The notes below the pieces were generated by a model. That model ran no database searches. It saw only the letters and a program-made list of their open reading frames with translations, and was not told where the DNA came from. From Bermanella sp049115935 (GTDB lineage: Bacteria > Pseudomonadota > Gammaproteobacteria > Pseudomonadales > Oceanobacteraceae), in the NCBI GenBank assembly GCA_049115935.1, contig JAGDZK010000072.1, forward strand, positions 1 through 55,507: a stretch of 55,507 nt of DNA, given 5' to 3'. The translations under genes were made by a program, and so were the position numbers. Below, piece after piece: positions 33,577-42,160 of the stretch (its first letter is position 1; each line of letters begins with the position of its first letter).

Positions 33577-33948
33577 ATCATTATCTCCAGTGTTGCAATG
33601 TGTATGTGGGGGCCACATTGTCTTACCTCATCCCCTTTTTAAAGTGCTTAATAAGCCCAAAAATTGAAGAGAGTTTTATTTTTATTTTTATGGTTTTGGC
33701 TGGATCCGTCAGATCAAAACTTGCACATTCAACCTCTCTTTGGAGGCCTTTAATATTCTTTAAACACGTCCCGTGTTTCTCATTTCAATGTACGCAATGG
33801 GTTCTTTTTACTATATACCCCCCATTAGGTATTTAGTCTATAAGCGCTAAAAATAACGCCTTTAGTTGCACTGCAATGGGGAGTCCTGCAAAAACCTGCT
33901 TTGTTATTGTGCAGATTACCCAGGCTCCCATTGGCATGACTTATGAAA
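33577..33948. other. 372-bp gap with possible structured elements, no gene seen
   Basis: I see no credible coding sequence. A small hairpin AAACACG/CGTGTTT lies at 33762-33778. Just past the glutamine synthetase-like gene, CAATGGGGAG (33874-33883) faces CTCCCATTG (33925-33933) around an inner CTGC/GCAG stem, which could be the 3' end structure of that transcript; there is no U-run. The promoter for potGHI probably lies in this gap. Confidence 0.4.
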
Positions 33949-35301
33949 TTATAGTACGCCTAAATAAGACTCATATTCCACGTCGGAAATACGCTCATCA
34001 AAACGCAACTGCTCTTGCTCTTTTGCAGTAGAGAAAACACGAATAAATTCTTCACCTAAGTATTGGCTTAGAACATCCGATTCTTTAAACACTTCGGTGG
34101 CCTGATCCCACTTATTTGGCAGTTCGTACTCATCACTGTAGTCATCTGCTTCTGTTTCAGTGTATGCATCACCTTCAATTGGTTGAGGTGGCATGAGTTT
34201 ATTTTCAATACCGTAAAGCGCACCCGCTAAAATAGTGGCAAGTACTAAATATGGGTTAGCATCTGCACCGGATACACGATGCTCAATACGGCGTGCAATA
34301 CCTGGGCTCTCTGGAATACGAACCGCTACCGTGCGGTTTTCATAACCCCAGCAGGCAACGGTTGGTGCATGAGCCCCTTTCATAAAACGGCGGTAAGAAT
34401 TTAAGTGTGGCGCAAATACCAACATGCCATCGGCCATGGTATGGATTAGGCCTGCAACGGCGTGTTTTAAAATATCCGTGCCTTCATCGGTACCGTCATC
34501 AAAGATGTTGTTACCTTTGTCATCTAACAGACTAAAATGCACATGGAAGCCGTTACCACTTTGATCGGCATAAGGCTTCGCCATGAACGAAGCACTGATG
34601 CCATGCTTACGGGAAATACCTTTAATTAGGCGCTTAAACATAATGGCCTGATCAGCTGCCAGCATGGGGTTATTTACATGATTCAAGTTAATCTCAAATT
34701 GACCTGGGCCCAACTCTGAAATAATTGTGTCAGCTGGCACGCCTTGCGCTTCGCATGTTTCACGTACTTCAGTAAAGAAACCTTCAAGGTTATCCATTTC
34801 ATCAATCGAATAACAATCGGTTTCGCTTAAACGACGACCATGACCATCTAGCATTTTGGGTGGTCGTGGGCGCTGATTTTTCTCAGATTCGGCATCCATC
34901 AAATAAAACTCTAACTCTGTCGCCATTACAGGGGTAATGCCCAGCTTTTTAAAGCGTTCAGTAATATGCGAGAGTATCTGACGAGGGTCCGCCAAGAATG
35001 GGCTGCCATCAGGATTAAACATGGTGGCTAAAAATTGATTACGTGGCGATTGCGCCCAAGGCACTGGAATAGGCTCAGGATGAACAGGCATACAAATACC
35101 ATCGCTGTCGCCAGTTTCGAACACTAATCCGTTCTCCATGACGTCGTTACCCCATACATCCATACCCATGACAGAGCGAGGAAGCTTTATTCCTTCTTTT
35201 GCCATTTTTTTACTGGCACTAGCGGGCATACGCTTACCGCGCAAGTTTCCATTTAAATCCGTAACAAATAAATCAAACTCTATATCGCTATTAGATGACA
35301 T
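33949..35301 (-). CDS. puuA: Gamma-glutamylputrescine synthetase (glutamine synthetase family)
   Basis: 450 aa. Glutamine synthetase fold: the ATELEFYLMD metal site near residue 130, GPGQFEINLNH near 220, NGFHVHFSL near 265, and RRIEHRVSGADANPYLVLA near 355. Its size matches PuuA/SpuI-type enzymes, which ligate glutamate to putrescine with ATP, rather than dodecameric GlnA. Context (potGHI, puuB, spuC) supports putrescine. Start: ATG 35301, preceded by AAAGAGA; upstream ATGs lie in the operator region. Two TTGTGATCACAA sites lie 86-120 bases upstream. Other polyamines could be the substrate. Confidence 0.88.
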   Translation of the reverse strand: MSSNSDIEFDLFVTDLNGNLRGKRMPASASKKMAKEGIKLPRSVMGMDVWGNDVMENGLVFETGDSDGICMPVHPEPIPVPWAQSPRNQFLATMFNPDGSPFLADPRQILSHITERFKKLGITPVMATELEFYLMDAESEKNQRPRPPKMLDGHGRRLSETDCYSIDEMDNLEGFFTEVRETCEAQGVPADTIISELGPGQFEINLNHVNNPMLAADQAIMFKRLIKGISRKHGISASFMAKPYADQSGNGFHVHFSLLDDKGNNIFDDGTDEGTDILKHAVAGLIHTMADGMLVFAPHLNSYRRFMKGAHAPTVACWGYENRTVAVRIPESPGIARRIEHRVSGADANPYLVLATILAGALYGIENKLMPPQPIEGDAYTETEADDYSDEYELPNKWDQATEVFKESDVLSQYLGEEFIRVFSTAKEQEQLRFDERISDVEYESYLGVL

Positions 35302-35379
35302 CGTCATTTCTCTTTGATCGTTACCGACATGCGGCAAAGCAGGTTTTAACTGCAATTTACAAAAAATTTTAAAACATTC

Positions 35380-35428
35380 AATATTTTTGTGATCACAATA
35401 ATCCAATCATTGTGATCACAAAAATATT
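35380..35428. promoter_or_regulatory. Twin operator TTGTGATCACAA between puuA-like gene and gntR
   Basis: Two perfect 12-bp palindromes, 35387-35398 and 35410-35421, 23 bp apart centre to centre, inside a larger mirror-image region. A third identical site lies before spuC at 36396-36407. The gntR gene starts at 35517. Palindromes with GT...AC half-sites suit FCD-type GntR dimers, so the neighbouring regulator is the obvious binder. Confidence 0.82.
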
Positions 35429-35516
35429 TAAAGGACCCTCACAACCGAGTAACATACGCTTTATTCAGCAAAATGCGATATCGATTTAAAAGTATTATTC
35501 AAGGCCACTAATACAC

Positions 35517-36230
35517 ATGGACAAGAACTCCCCCATTGAATTTACCTTAGCTGAGCGTGATGCATCTGTAACTATCACCCAATGGGTATATGCCACTTTG
35601 CGTCATTCGGTCATGTACGGAAAAATCCTGCCCGGGCGGGCACTCACCATCCGCGAAGTGGCGAAAGCACTGGATGTGAGTCCCATGCCTGTTCGCGAGG
35701 CTCTGCGCCAATTGGCGGCTGAAAATGCACTTGAAATACAAGGTAATCGACGTGTCATGGTACCCAAAATGACCGCCATGAAATTCAATGAGTTATGTCA
35801 TGCTCGCATGGCCATCGAAAGCCATGCTGCCGAGCGAGCACTTCCTTACATTGATGACTCAAAATTACAGCTTTTACAACAAATTGATGCTCAAATTGAC
35901 CATACTCAGATCTCTGGGAACCACGAACCCATCAGTGCATTAAACCAAGAATTCCATCGCACCTTATACACCGCAAACCCCCATCAAGTCACGCTTCCTT
36001 TGATAGAAAGTTTATGGCTGCAGCTTGGTCCATTCATGAAGCTAGCCAGTGCCCACTTAGAGCTATCCACTCAAGTAGATCGACACACCGAAGCCCTGAT
36101 TGCCATAGAGAATCGAGACGGGTTTGCGCTTCAACTGGCCATTAAAGCCGATATTCGAGAAGGCTTTAATTTTGCCAGCACACCTGAGGCCCTGCAGCGC
36201 TTCATCGATGAGTCCAACCGCCACGGCTAG
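35517..36230 (+). CDS. GntR-family (FCD) regulator of polyamine genes
   Basis: 237 aa. Winged helix-turn-helix at about residues 20-85 (GRALTIREVAKALDVSPMPVREALRQLAAE is split across helices 2-3) and a helical FCD ligand domain behind it (CHARMAIESHAAERAL, NQEFHRTLYTAN with likely metal-binding His). Lies between the puuA-like gene and spuC, with TTGTGATCACAA sites before all three promoters, so it most likely represses them and itself until a polyamine or product binds. Effector not visible. No good ribosome site before the ATG at 35517. Confidence 0.88.
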   Translation: MDKNSPIEFTLAERDASVTITQWVYATLRHSVMYGKILPGRALTIREVAKALDVSPMPVREALRQLAAENALEIQGNRRVMVPKMTAMKFNELCHARMAIESHAAERALPYIDDSKLQLLQQIDAQIDHTQISGNHEPISALNQEFHRTLYTANPHQVTLPLIESLWLQLGPFMKLASAHLELSTQVDRHTEALIAIENRDGFALQLAIKADIREGFNFASTPEALQRFIDESNRHG

Positions 36231-36273
36231 GCACTCACCGCGTCACAATTACGATCACTGCTAAGCTGTAAGG

Positions 36274-36308
36274 AAAGGATTGAGTCACTCATCCAGCCCA
36301 ATCCTTTT
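36274..36308 (+). terminator. Terminator after gntR
   Basis: AAAGGATTG (36274-36282) pairs with CAATCCTTT (36299-36307), followed by TAG; loop of 16 nt, short U-run. Confidence 0.55.
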
Positions 36309-36381
36309 AGTAACAGGCACCTATGCAGCACCATCAGCCATGCCCATGACTATTTGCACATGAATACCGCAGCTGATGCTA

Positions 36382-36410
36382 TTGACTTATTAATTTTGTG
36401 ATCACAAAAT
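36382..36410 (+). promoter_or_regulatory. spuC promoter with overlapping TTGTGATCACAA operator
   Basis: A -35-like TTGACT (36382-36387), 17 bases, then a -10-like CAAAAT (36405-36410). The perfect palindrome at 36396-36407 covers the spacer and the start of the -10, so a bound protein would block RNA polymerase. The site is identical to the two in the 35380-35428 region. Confidence 0.7.
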
Positions 36411-36464
36411 AAGATAATTAAATGTTATCTATATTGATACTGCGCTATCCAGCTAGGAGCGAAC

Positions 36465-37826
36465 ATGTCAAAGCACACACAAGACATCCAGCACATCGAT
36501 GCTCAGCACCACCTACACCCTTTTACCAATACAGCGGCATTAAATGAGAAAGGCGCCCGTGTGATTGAAAAAGCACAGGGAGTCTATATATGGGACAGTG
36601 AAGGTAAAAAAATGCTCGACGGTATGGCGGGCCTTTGGTGCGTCAACATGGGTTATGGCCGCAAAGAACTTGCTGATGCCGCCTACAAACAAATGCAAGA
36701 ACTGCCTTATTACAATACCTTCTTTCAAACCAGCCACCAGCAAGCTGCCCTGCTTGCAAAAGAAATTGCCAGTGTTACTCCCCATGACCTAAACCACATA
36801 TTTTTTGCCAACTCAGGTTCTGAAGCCATCGACACGATTATGCGTCTGGTTCGCCACTATTGGGCCATAAAAGGCAAACCTTACCGTAATATCATCATTG
36901 CTCGCGATAATGCCTATCACGGCTCAACCCTAGCCGGTGCTAGCTTAGGCGGCATGGGTGGCATGCATAAACAAGGTGCACCATTAGTGCCTGGCATCGA
37001 GCACATTCGCCAGCCTTACTGGTACGGCGAAGGTGGTGACATGAGTGAAGAGGAATTTGGCCTTGCCTGCGCCAAAGCGCTAGAAGATCGCCTTCTCGAA
37101 GTGGGCCCTGATAATGTAGCCTGCTTTATTGGCGAGCCGATCCAAGGAGCAGGCGGTGTGATTGTCCCACCAGCCAATTATTGGGGGGAGATTCAAAAGA
37201 TTTGTGAAAAGTACGATATTTTATTAGCCGCTGATGAAGTCATTTGCGGCTTTGGTCGCACAGGTAACTGGTTTGGCAGTGATACCTTTGGTATTAAACC
37301 GGACATTATTTCCATGGCTAAAGGTTTGTCTTCCGGCTACTTACCCATTGCCGCGGTGGCGGTTGGTAATCGAATCACCGATACATTAATGGCACACGAT
37401 GATGATTTTCATCATGGCTATACCTATTCAGGCCACCCAGTCAGCGCGGCTGTTGCACTTGAAAATATTAGGTTAATGAAAAAAGAAAACATTGTTGACT
37501 ATGTTGCCAATGATATTGGCCCCTATTTTCAAAGCGAACTGCGCAAACGTTTAGGTGACCACCCGTTGGTTGGTAATATAGTCGGCACTGGTTTAATTGC
37601 AGGTATCGCACTTGTAAAAAATAAAGCGCCAAAGGAATTTTTTGGCGACGATATTAATATTGGGTTAATTTGCCGTGATCACTGCTTTGAGAATGGCTTA
37701 ATTATGCGTGCAACTGGAAGCCGCATGGTGCTTTCACCACCATTAATTATTAGTCGTGCAGAAGTTGACGAACTGCTTGATAAAGCCGTTTTGTGTTTTG
37801 ATTTAACACTAAAATCTATTAGCTAA
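36465..37826 (+). CDS. spuC: Putrescine/polyamine:pyruvate aminotransferase
   Basis: 453 aa class III PLP enzyme. HLHPFTNTAALNEKGARVI opening, GMAGLWCVNMGYG near residue 52, FFANSGSEAIDT near 112, AYHGSTLAGASLGG near 155, LAADEVICGFGRTG near 258 and the PLP Lys in MAKGLSSGYLP near 291. The pattern fits Pseudomonas SpuC, which moves an amino group from putrescine (and other diamines) to pyruvate, giving aminobutyraldehyde. AGGAGCG precedes the ATG. Operator upstream; a LuxR-type gene follows after 40 bases. Confidence 0.92.
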   Translation: MSKHTQDIQHIDAQHHLHPFTNTAALNEKGARVIEKAQGVYIWDSEGKKMLDGMAGLWCVNMGYGRKELADAAYKQMQELPYYNTFFQTSHQQAALLAKEIASVTPHDLNHIFFANSGSEAIDTIMRLVRHYWAIKGKPYRNIIIARDNAYHGSTLAGASLGGMGGMHKQGAPLVPGIEHIRQPYWYGEGGDMSEEEFGLACAKALEDRLLEVGPDNVACFIGEPIQGAGGVIVPPANYWGEIQKICEKYDILLAADEVICGFGRTGNWFGSDTFGIKPDIISMAKGLSSGYLPIAAVAVGNRITDTLMAHDDDFHHGYTYSGHPVSAAVALENIRLMKKENIVDYVANDIGPYFQSELRKRLGDHPLVGNIVGTGLIAGIALVKNKAPKEFFGDDINIGLICRDHCFENGLIMRATGSRMVLSPPLIISRAEVDELLDKAVLCFDLTLKSIS

Positions 37827-37866
37827 ACGTTGTTTTGATGTCTGACCACAATTTTACAGAGGCAAC

Positions 37867-38688
37867 ATGAACTCCATAACGGGCCAAACACCTCATCAGG
37901 TTAATTGGCAAAAACAACTGGCATCCTTAATTGATCATATTCGCTTACGCAGCTTTCCTAATGCCCTTGAAGATTTTTTGGCCAGCCAATGTAATTTTGA
38001 TAGTGTATTAATACTGACGTTTAAAAAAGCATTTAAGCCAATTGTTCTGCACCCAACCAATCAGGCTGAGCACAGCCCAACTTTACGTAGCTACCTTAAA
38101 AAAGAATACATACTTGATCCACTTTGCAAAGGGATAGAAGACGGCACAATACCGAACATAAGCCGTTTAACCGATATTGCACCGGATTCATTTGAGACCA
38201 CCGAGTACTACCAAACCTGCTACAAAGATTTTGATTTTGTTGATGAGATCAACATTATTATTCACTTGGATAATGATGTGGCTTGCGCCATTACCATTGG
38301 ACGTAAAACACGCCTAGGTACCATCACCCGTGCAGAACTTAAACGGCTTAATGATGTGTACCCTATTATTAACTCATTAGTGCGCCAATTTTGGTTATCT
38401 CAATCACAAGAGTATGTGAAATATGAAACCGAAGCCGGTGCCATGAATCACGCATTAAGCACGTTTGCCAATGGCGTACTCACAAAACGTGAGCAAGAAA
38501 TTACCGCTTTAATTTTACAAGGCCACTCCTCAAAGGCCATCGCAAATCAACTCAATATTAGTTTAGGTACGGTAAAGGTTCATCGTAAAAATATTCATAC
38601 CCGTTTGAATACCTCTACGCAATCTGAAATTTTTACGTTATTTCTTAGCCACTTAAATGAGCTGGAGGCGTCACCAAGCACCTCTTAA
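37867..38688 (+). CDS. LuxR-type (NarL/FixJ HTH) regulator with GAF-like N-terminus
   Basis: 273 aa. The C-terminal HTH is clear: LTKREQEITALILQGHSSKA then ISLGTVKVHRKNIHTRLN, residues about 208-265. The N-terminal ~190 residues are neither a receiver nor a recognisable acyl-homoserine-lactone domain; they look like a GAF/PAS-type sensor (LKKEYILDPLCKGIEDG, DFVDEINIIIHLDND). Genes of this form commonly follow polyamine aminotransferases in related bacteria, which suggests amine sensing; this is from memory and not certain. Co-directional with spuC, gap 40 bases. Confidence 0.82.
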   Translation: MNSITGQTPHQVNWQKQLASLIDHIRLRSFPNALEDFLASQCNFDSVLILTFKKAFKPIVLHPTNQAEHSPTLRSYLKKEYILDPLCKGIEDGTIPNISRLTDIAPDSFETTEYYQTCYKDFDFVDEINIIIHLDNDVACAITIGRKTRLGTITRAELKRLNDVYPIINSLVRQFWLSQSQEYVKYETEAGAMNHALSTFANGVLTKREQEITALILQGHSSKAIANQLNISLGTVKVHRKNIHTRLNTSTQSEIFTLFLSHLNELEASPSTS

Positions 38689-38712
38689 TTCTGTCACAAA
38701 TTTTTGCCATGA

Positions 38713-38746
38713 CAAAAAAAACGCGGCCAGAGGAAACTGGACCGCG
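38713..38746 (-). terminator. Terminator after speB
   Basis: Minus strand: CGCGGTCCAG / CTGGCCGCG (one bulged base) followed by eight U, 126 bases after the speB stop. Confidence 0.8.
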
Positions 38747-38871
38747 CTAATAAACACTCAATAAAATGAAAGACAGCACATCTTCAATTTCAATCAGTAA
38801 AGACAACGTTACGTGATTAAATCGGGTGCCACCATATACCTCAGTAGGTAGACCATTTTTAAACGGCACAC

Positions 38872-39804
38872 TTATTTGGCTTGCTTATTAGCCGCCAACA
38901 CATACAAATATTCCAATGCTAAGGTTGCCGCTGCTAATGATGTAATCTCAGCGTGATCATAGGCAGGTGCCACTTCGACTACATCCATACCAATTAAATT
39001 CAAACCTTGTAAACCACGAATAATTTTCAGTGCACAATCTGTGGTTAATCCCGCAGCCACAGGAGTGCCTGTGCCCGGTGCATAGGCAGGGTCTAAACAA
39101 TCTATATCAAAAGTAACATAGACTTTTTTATCACCCACACGCTCTTTGATTCGTTTTAAGGTTTCATGGGGGCCGTGATCACCTACCCATGCACCGTCTA
39201 ATACTTCAAACGGGTAGTCTTTACGCGTGAAATTCGTTCGAATCCCAATTTGCAATGAGTGCTCAGTATCCACAATACCTTCTTCAACCCCGTGGTGTAA
39301 AAACGTGCCGTGATCGTATTTACTGCCGCCGCTATAGGTATCGGTATGAGCATCAAAATGAATCAAGGCTACAGGGCCGTGCTCTTTTGCAACCGAACGT
39401 AAAATCGGCAAGGTAATAAAATGATCACCCCCTATGGTCAGTGGATTCTTGCCCGCTTTCACTATTGCTAAAATATGAGCTTCAAGATTATCCACAAGTG
39501 TTTGTGGTTCACCGTGTTTAAAATTCACATTGCCAATATCGGCCACGTTTAGGTGATCATTTAAGGCAAAATCCCAAGGCCAACGTTCACCTTCCCACGC
39601 CATATTAATAGACGCCGCACGAACACCTTGCGGACCATTACGAGAACCACCGCGACCAGACGTGGCCATATCAAAGGGGACGCCACTGACAATTACTTCC
39701 GCATCTGAGGTCATTAAATCAGTCACTAACGGGAATTCTAAAAACGTCACACCCAATGCGCCGTAAATTGGATAATTTGCATTTGCAGCATTTGAACCCG
39801 ACAT
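38872..39804 (-). CDS. speB: Agmatinase (ureohydrolase)
   Basis: 310 aa. Mn2+-dependent hydrolase: agmatine to putrescine + urea. Metal ligands visible in GGDHFITLP near residue 123, HFDAHTDTY near 150 (DAHTD) and FDIDCLDPAYAPGTGTP near 230 (DxD). Residue pattern follows E. coli SpeB closely (GVPFDMATSGR, IGIRTEF-like IGIRTNF, MDVVEVAPAYD). Guanidinobutyrase is the main alternative, since those genes often have a divergent LysR partner as here. Feeds putrescine into the pathway encoded around it. Confidence 0.9.
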   Translation of the reverse strand: MSGSNAANANYPIYGALGVTFLEFPLVTDLMTSDAEVIVSGVPFDMATSGRGGSRNGPQGVRAASINMAWEGERWPWDFALNDHLNVADIGNVNFKHGEPQTLVDNLEAHILAIVKAGKNPLTIGGDHFITLPILRSVAKEHGPVALIHFDAHTDTYSGGSKYDHGTFLHHGVEEGIVDTEHSLQIGIRTNFTRKDYPFEVLDGAWVGDHGPHETLKRIKERVGDKKVYVTFDIDCLDPAYAPGTGTPVAAGLTTDCALKIIRGLQGLNLIGMDVVEVAPAYDHAEITSLAAATLALEYLYVLAANKQAK

Positions 39805-39926
39805 GGTCAGCCTTTGTAAAAGGTAAAAGATGAACTAAGTGTAGTTAGGGAATGATAATTAGTGAAATGCATATTTTAAATACAAGTATGTATATAATTA
39901 ATACTTTATCTTAAAGGATGCATCCC

Positions 39927-40847
39927 ATGAATCTGCGCCAATTTGATTTGAATTTGTTAATTATCTTCGAAGCCTTGGTGAGTGAATGCCATGTGAGCCG
40001 TGCAGCCGATAAGGTATTTTTAAGTCAGTCTGCCATGAGCCATGCTTTGAATCGCTTACGCGAACAGCTGGGTGACCCTATTCTTGTGCGCACCGAACAA
40101 GGCTTGCAACCGACACCAAGAGCACGAGCAATGGCGCCACAAGTACGCAGTGCTTTACAACTGTTACAACAATCCATCACCCCAATTGATACGTTTGATG
40201 CCACCACTGCCAATCGTACGTTTACCATTGCCAGTACCGATTATTTTGAAGCGGTTATTTTTCCTGAGCTCCTCAGCCATTTATTAAGTATTGCGCCAAA
40301 TATTAAAATAGAAATTGAAATGATTGCCGAAGACGCTAGCCAAGCACGCTTAGCTAATGGTGAGGTGGATTTAGTGGTAGGGATGGACGCTGAACAGTCC
40401 CTGCCTAGCCATTTAATCAGCAATCATTGGTTGACTGAATCACAGGTATGTTTGGTGGCAAGTGCTCATCCAAGCGTCAAAAACAGCTTAAGCTTAAAGC
40501 AGTATTTAAAACTTTCACACGTTGTGTTTTGGGATGTAAGCCAAGTCAGTGCTAACTCAGTGGATACATGGCTTGAACAACAAAATCTATCTCGCCAGCA
40601 CATGGCGCGAACCGTTAACTATATGGCCGCGGCTCGCATTGTGGAAAAAACCGATGCCATTATGACGCTGCCCCTGCATATGGCGCAATTGTTTAGTCAA
40701 ATGATGAGCGTGCGCATTGTTAAACCGCCAAAAGGTATTCCAACCATTAATATGACCATGGTTCATCATCCGCTTTATCGCGAAGACCCAGCGGTTAATT
40801 GGCTAGCCAAACATATTCATGACTTTAGCCAATCCATTAACTGGTAG
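39927..40847 (+). CDS. LysR-family regulator divergent from speB
   Basis: 306 aa. Helix-turn-helix DLNLLIIFEALVSECHVSRAA and FLSQSAMSHALNRLREQLGD at residues about 5-60, then an effector domain. ATG 39927 has AAAGGA at eight bases; the ATG at 39918 overlaps that ribosome site. Divergent from speB (about 120 bp, AT-rich), like GbuR/GpuR with their ureohydrolase genes, so speB is the likely target. Convergent with lhgO, with only 17 bases between stops. Confidence 0.88.
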   Translation: MNLRQFDLNLLIIFEALVSECHVSRAADKVFLSQSAMSHALNRLREQLGDPILVRTEQGLQPTPRARAMAPQVRSALQLLQQSITPIDTFDATTANRTFTIASTDYFEAVIFPELLSHLLSIAPNIKIEIEMIAEDASQARLANGEVDLVVGMDAEQSLPSHLISNHWLTESQVCLVASAHPSVKNSLSLKQYLKLSHVVFWDVSQVSANSVDTWLEQQNLSRQHMARTVNYMAAARIVEKTDAIMTLPLHMAQLFSQMMSVRIVKPPKGIPTINMTMVHHPLYREDPAVNWLAKHIHDFSQSINW

Positions 40848-40864
40848 TACTTTCATTAATATAA

Positions 40865-42076
40865 CTAAGACTGTGCTTGGGTAATTTTTTCACAAATGTA
40901 ATTTCCAATGGGCAGTGCGGAAGTTGCCGCGGGACTAGGCGCATTACAAACATGAAGTGAACGGGGGCTTTGTGCAAATAAAAAGTCATGTACCATGCTG
41001 CCATCTGTTAAAACCGCTTGTGCGCGAATACCAGCAGGGTACGGCTGTAAATCCTTAAGGGTTAAACTTGGGCAATATTTTTGTACCGTTTTTAAATAAC
41101 CCGGTTTCCACCAGGAATTAAAGGTTTCTAATAAGCCTACTTTAAAATTATTTTTTAGCACACGCCAAAAACCAGCAAAGCACACCATGTCAAAAATATC
41201 ATTAACACTGATGTTAATCTTACCGTAACCTTCTCGCTTCCAACCTTGTACCGCATTAGGGCCCACTGTCACACTACCATCGATCATACGGGTTAGGTGC
41301 ACACCTAAAAATGGTAAGTCAGGGTCAGGTATCGGATAAATAAGATGATTCACTATGTAATTATGCTTAGCAGGCAAACGATAATATTCACCACGAAAAG
41401 GGATGATTTGAAAATCGGTTTTAATGCCCAACATTTTTGTTGTGCGATCCGCCATTAGCCCAGAGCAAGCGACTAAGAAGTCCGCGGTAAACGGCACTTC
41501 TTGCTGGCCATGTTTAGCCCTGACGTGAACACCGTTTGTATCTTCGTTTAACCCAACCACTTCATGCTCTAAAAAGACAGTGCCACCTAGCTGCTGAAAC
41601 CTTTCGGCCATTTTAGTGGTCACTTCTTGATAATTAACGATCCCAGTTTGCTTAACAAAAATGGCACCTATACCACTGATGCTTGGTTCGCGCTGTTTAA
41701 GCTGTGCTTGATCTAATAGTTCAGCCTCAATACCATTTTCAGCGCAACGATCATACAACGCCAACATGCGCTCTTTTTCCAATTCATTGGTTGCAACTAA
41801 CAACTTGCCACATTGCTCGAAGTGAATGCCGTTGTCTTTGCAAAACTCAATAGTAGCTTGCACACCTTCTTTGCAGAATTTCGCTTTTAAAGAACCAGGT
41901 TGATAATACACACCGGCATGAATCACACCACTGTTGTGGCCGGTTTGATGACAAGCAAACTGACTTTCTTTTTCTATGATCGCAATGCGTTTATCGGGGA
42001 ATCGCTGTTGTAATTGCCACGCGGTGGACACACCCACAATACCGCCGCCAATAATGATGTAATCAAACGTATTCAA
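40865..42076 (-). CDS. lhgO: L-2-hydroxyglutarate oxidase/dehydrogenase
   Basis: 403 aa FAD enzyme that oxidises L-2-hydroxyglutarate to 2-oxoglutarate, giving electrons to quinone at the membrane. FAD motif DYIIIGGGIVGVSTAWQLQ at residues 4-22, HNSGVIHAGVYYQPGSLKA near 48, and NAVQGWKREGYG, IRAQAV further on, are typical of LhgO/YgaF. Works after glaH, which lies 84 bases upstream on the same strand with a partial terminator between. Confidence 0.94.
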   Translation of the reverse strand: MNTFDYIIIGGGIVGVSTAWQLQQRFPDKRIAIIEKESQFACHQTGHNSGVIHAGVYYQPGSLKAKFCKEGVQATIEFCKDNGIHFEQCGKLLVATNELEKERMLALYDRCAENGIEAELLDQAQLKQREPSISGIGAIFVKQTGIVNYQEVTTKMAERFQQLGGTVFLEHEVVGLNEDTNGVHVRAKHGQQEVPFTADFLVACSGLMADRTTKMLGIKTDFQIIPFRGEYYRLPAKHNYIVNHLIYPIPDPDLPFLGVHLTRMIDGSVTVGPNAVQGWKREGYGKINISVNDIFDMVCFAGFWRVLKNNFKVGLLETFNSWWKPGYLKTVQKYCPSLTLKDLQPYPAGIRAQAVLTDGSMVHDFLFAQSPRSLHVCNAPSPAATSALPIGNYICEKITQAQS

Positions 42077-42091
42077 GCTGTCCGCCCGTAT

Positions 42092-42119
42092 AAAAGAAAA
42101 TGGACCTAAGTTAGGTCCA
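42092..42119 (-). terminator. Intercistronic hairpin between glaH and lhgO
   Basis: Minus strand: TGGACCTAA / TTAGGTCCA perfect stem followed by TTTTCTTTTA. Looks like a working but possibly leaky terminator, so lhgO may be made at a lower level than glaH. Confidence 0.7.
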
Positions 42120-42160
42120 AGAATAACAAATACACACTCAGTATAAATACCAAGCAGTGT

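Noticed and set aside
33360..33948. Search for a decayed potF gene upstream of potG.
   Set aside because: No PotF-like residues found in any frame, including in the 52-codon frame.
35387..35421. TGTGATCACA sites considered as CRP sites.
   Set aside because: CRP needs TGTGA and TCACA separated by six bases; here the halves abut. The exact repeat at three positions around one gntR gene fits that regulator better.
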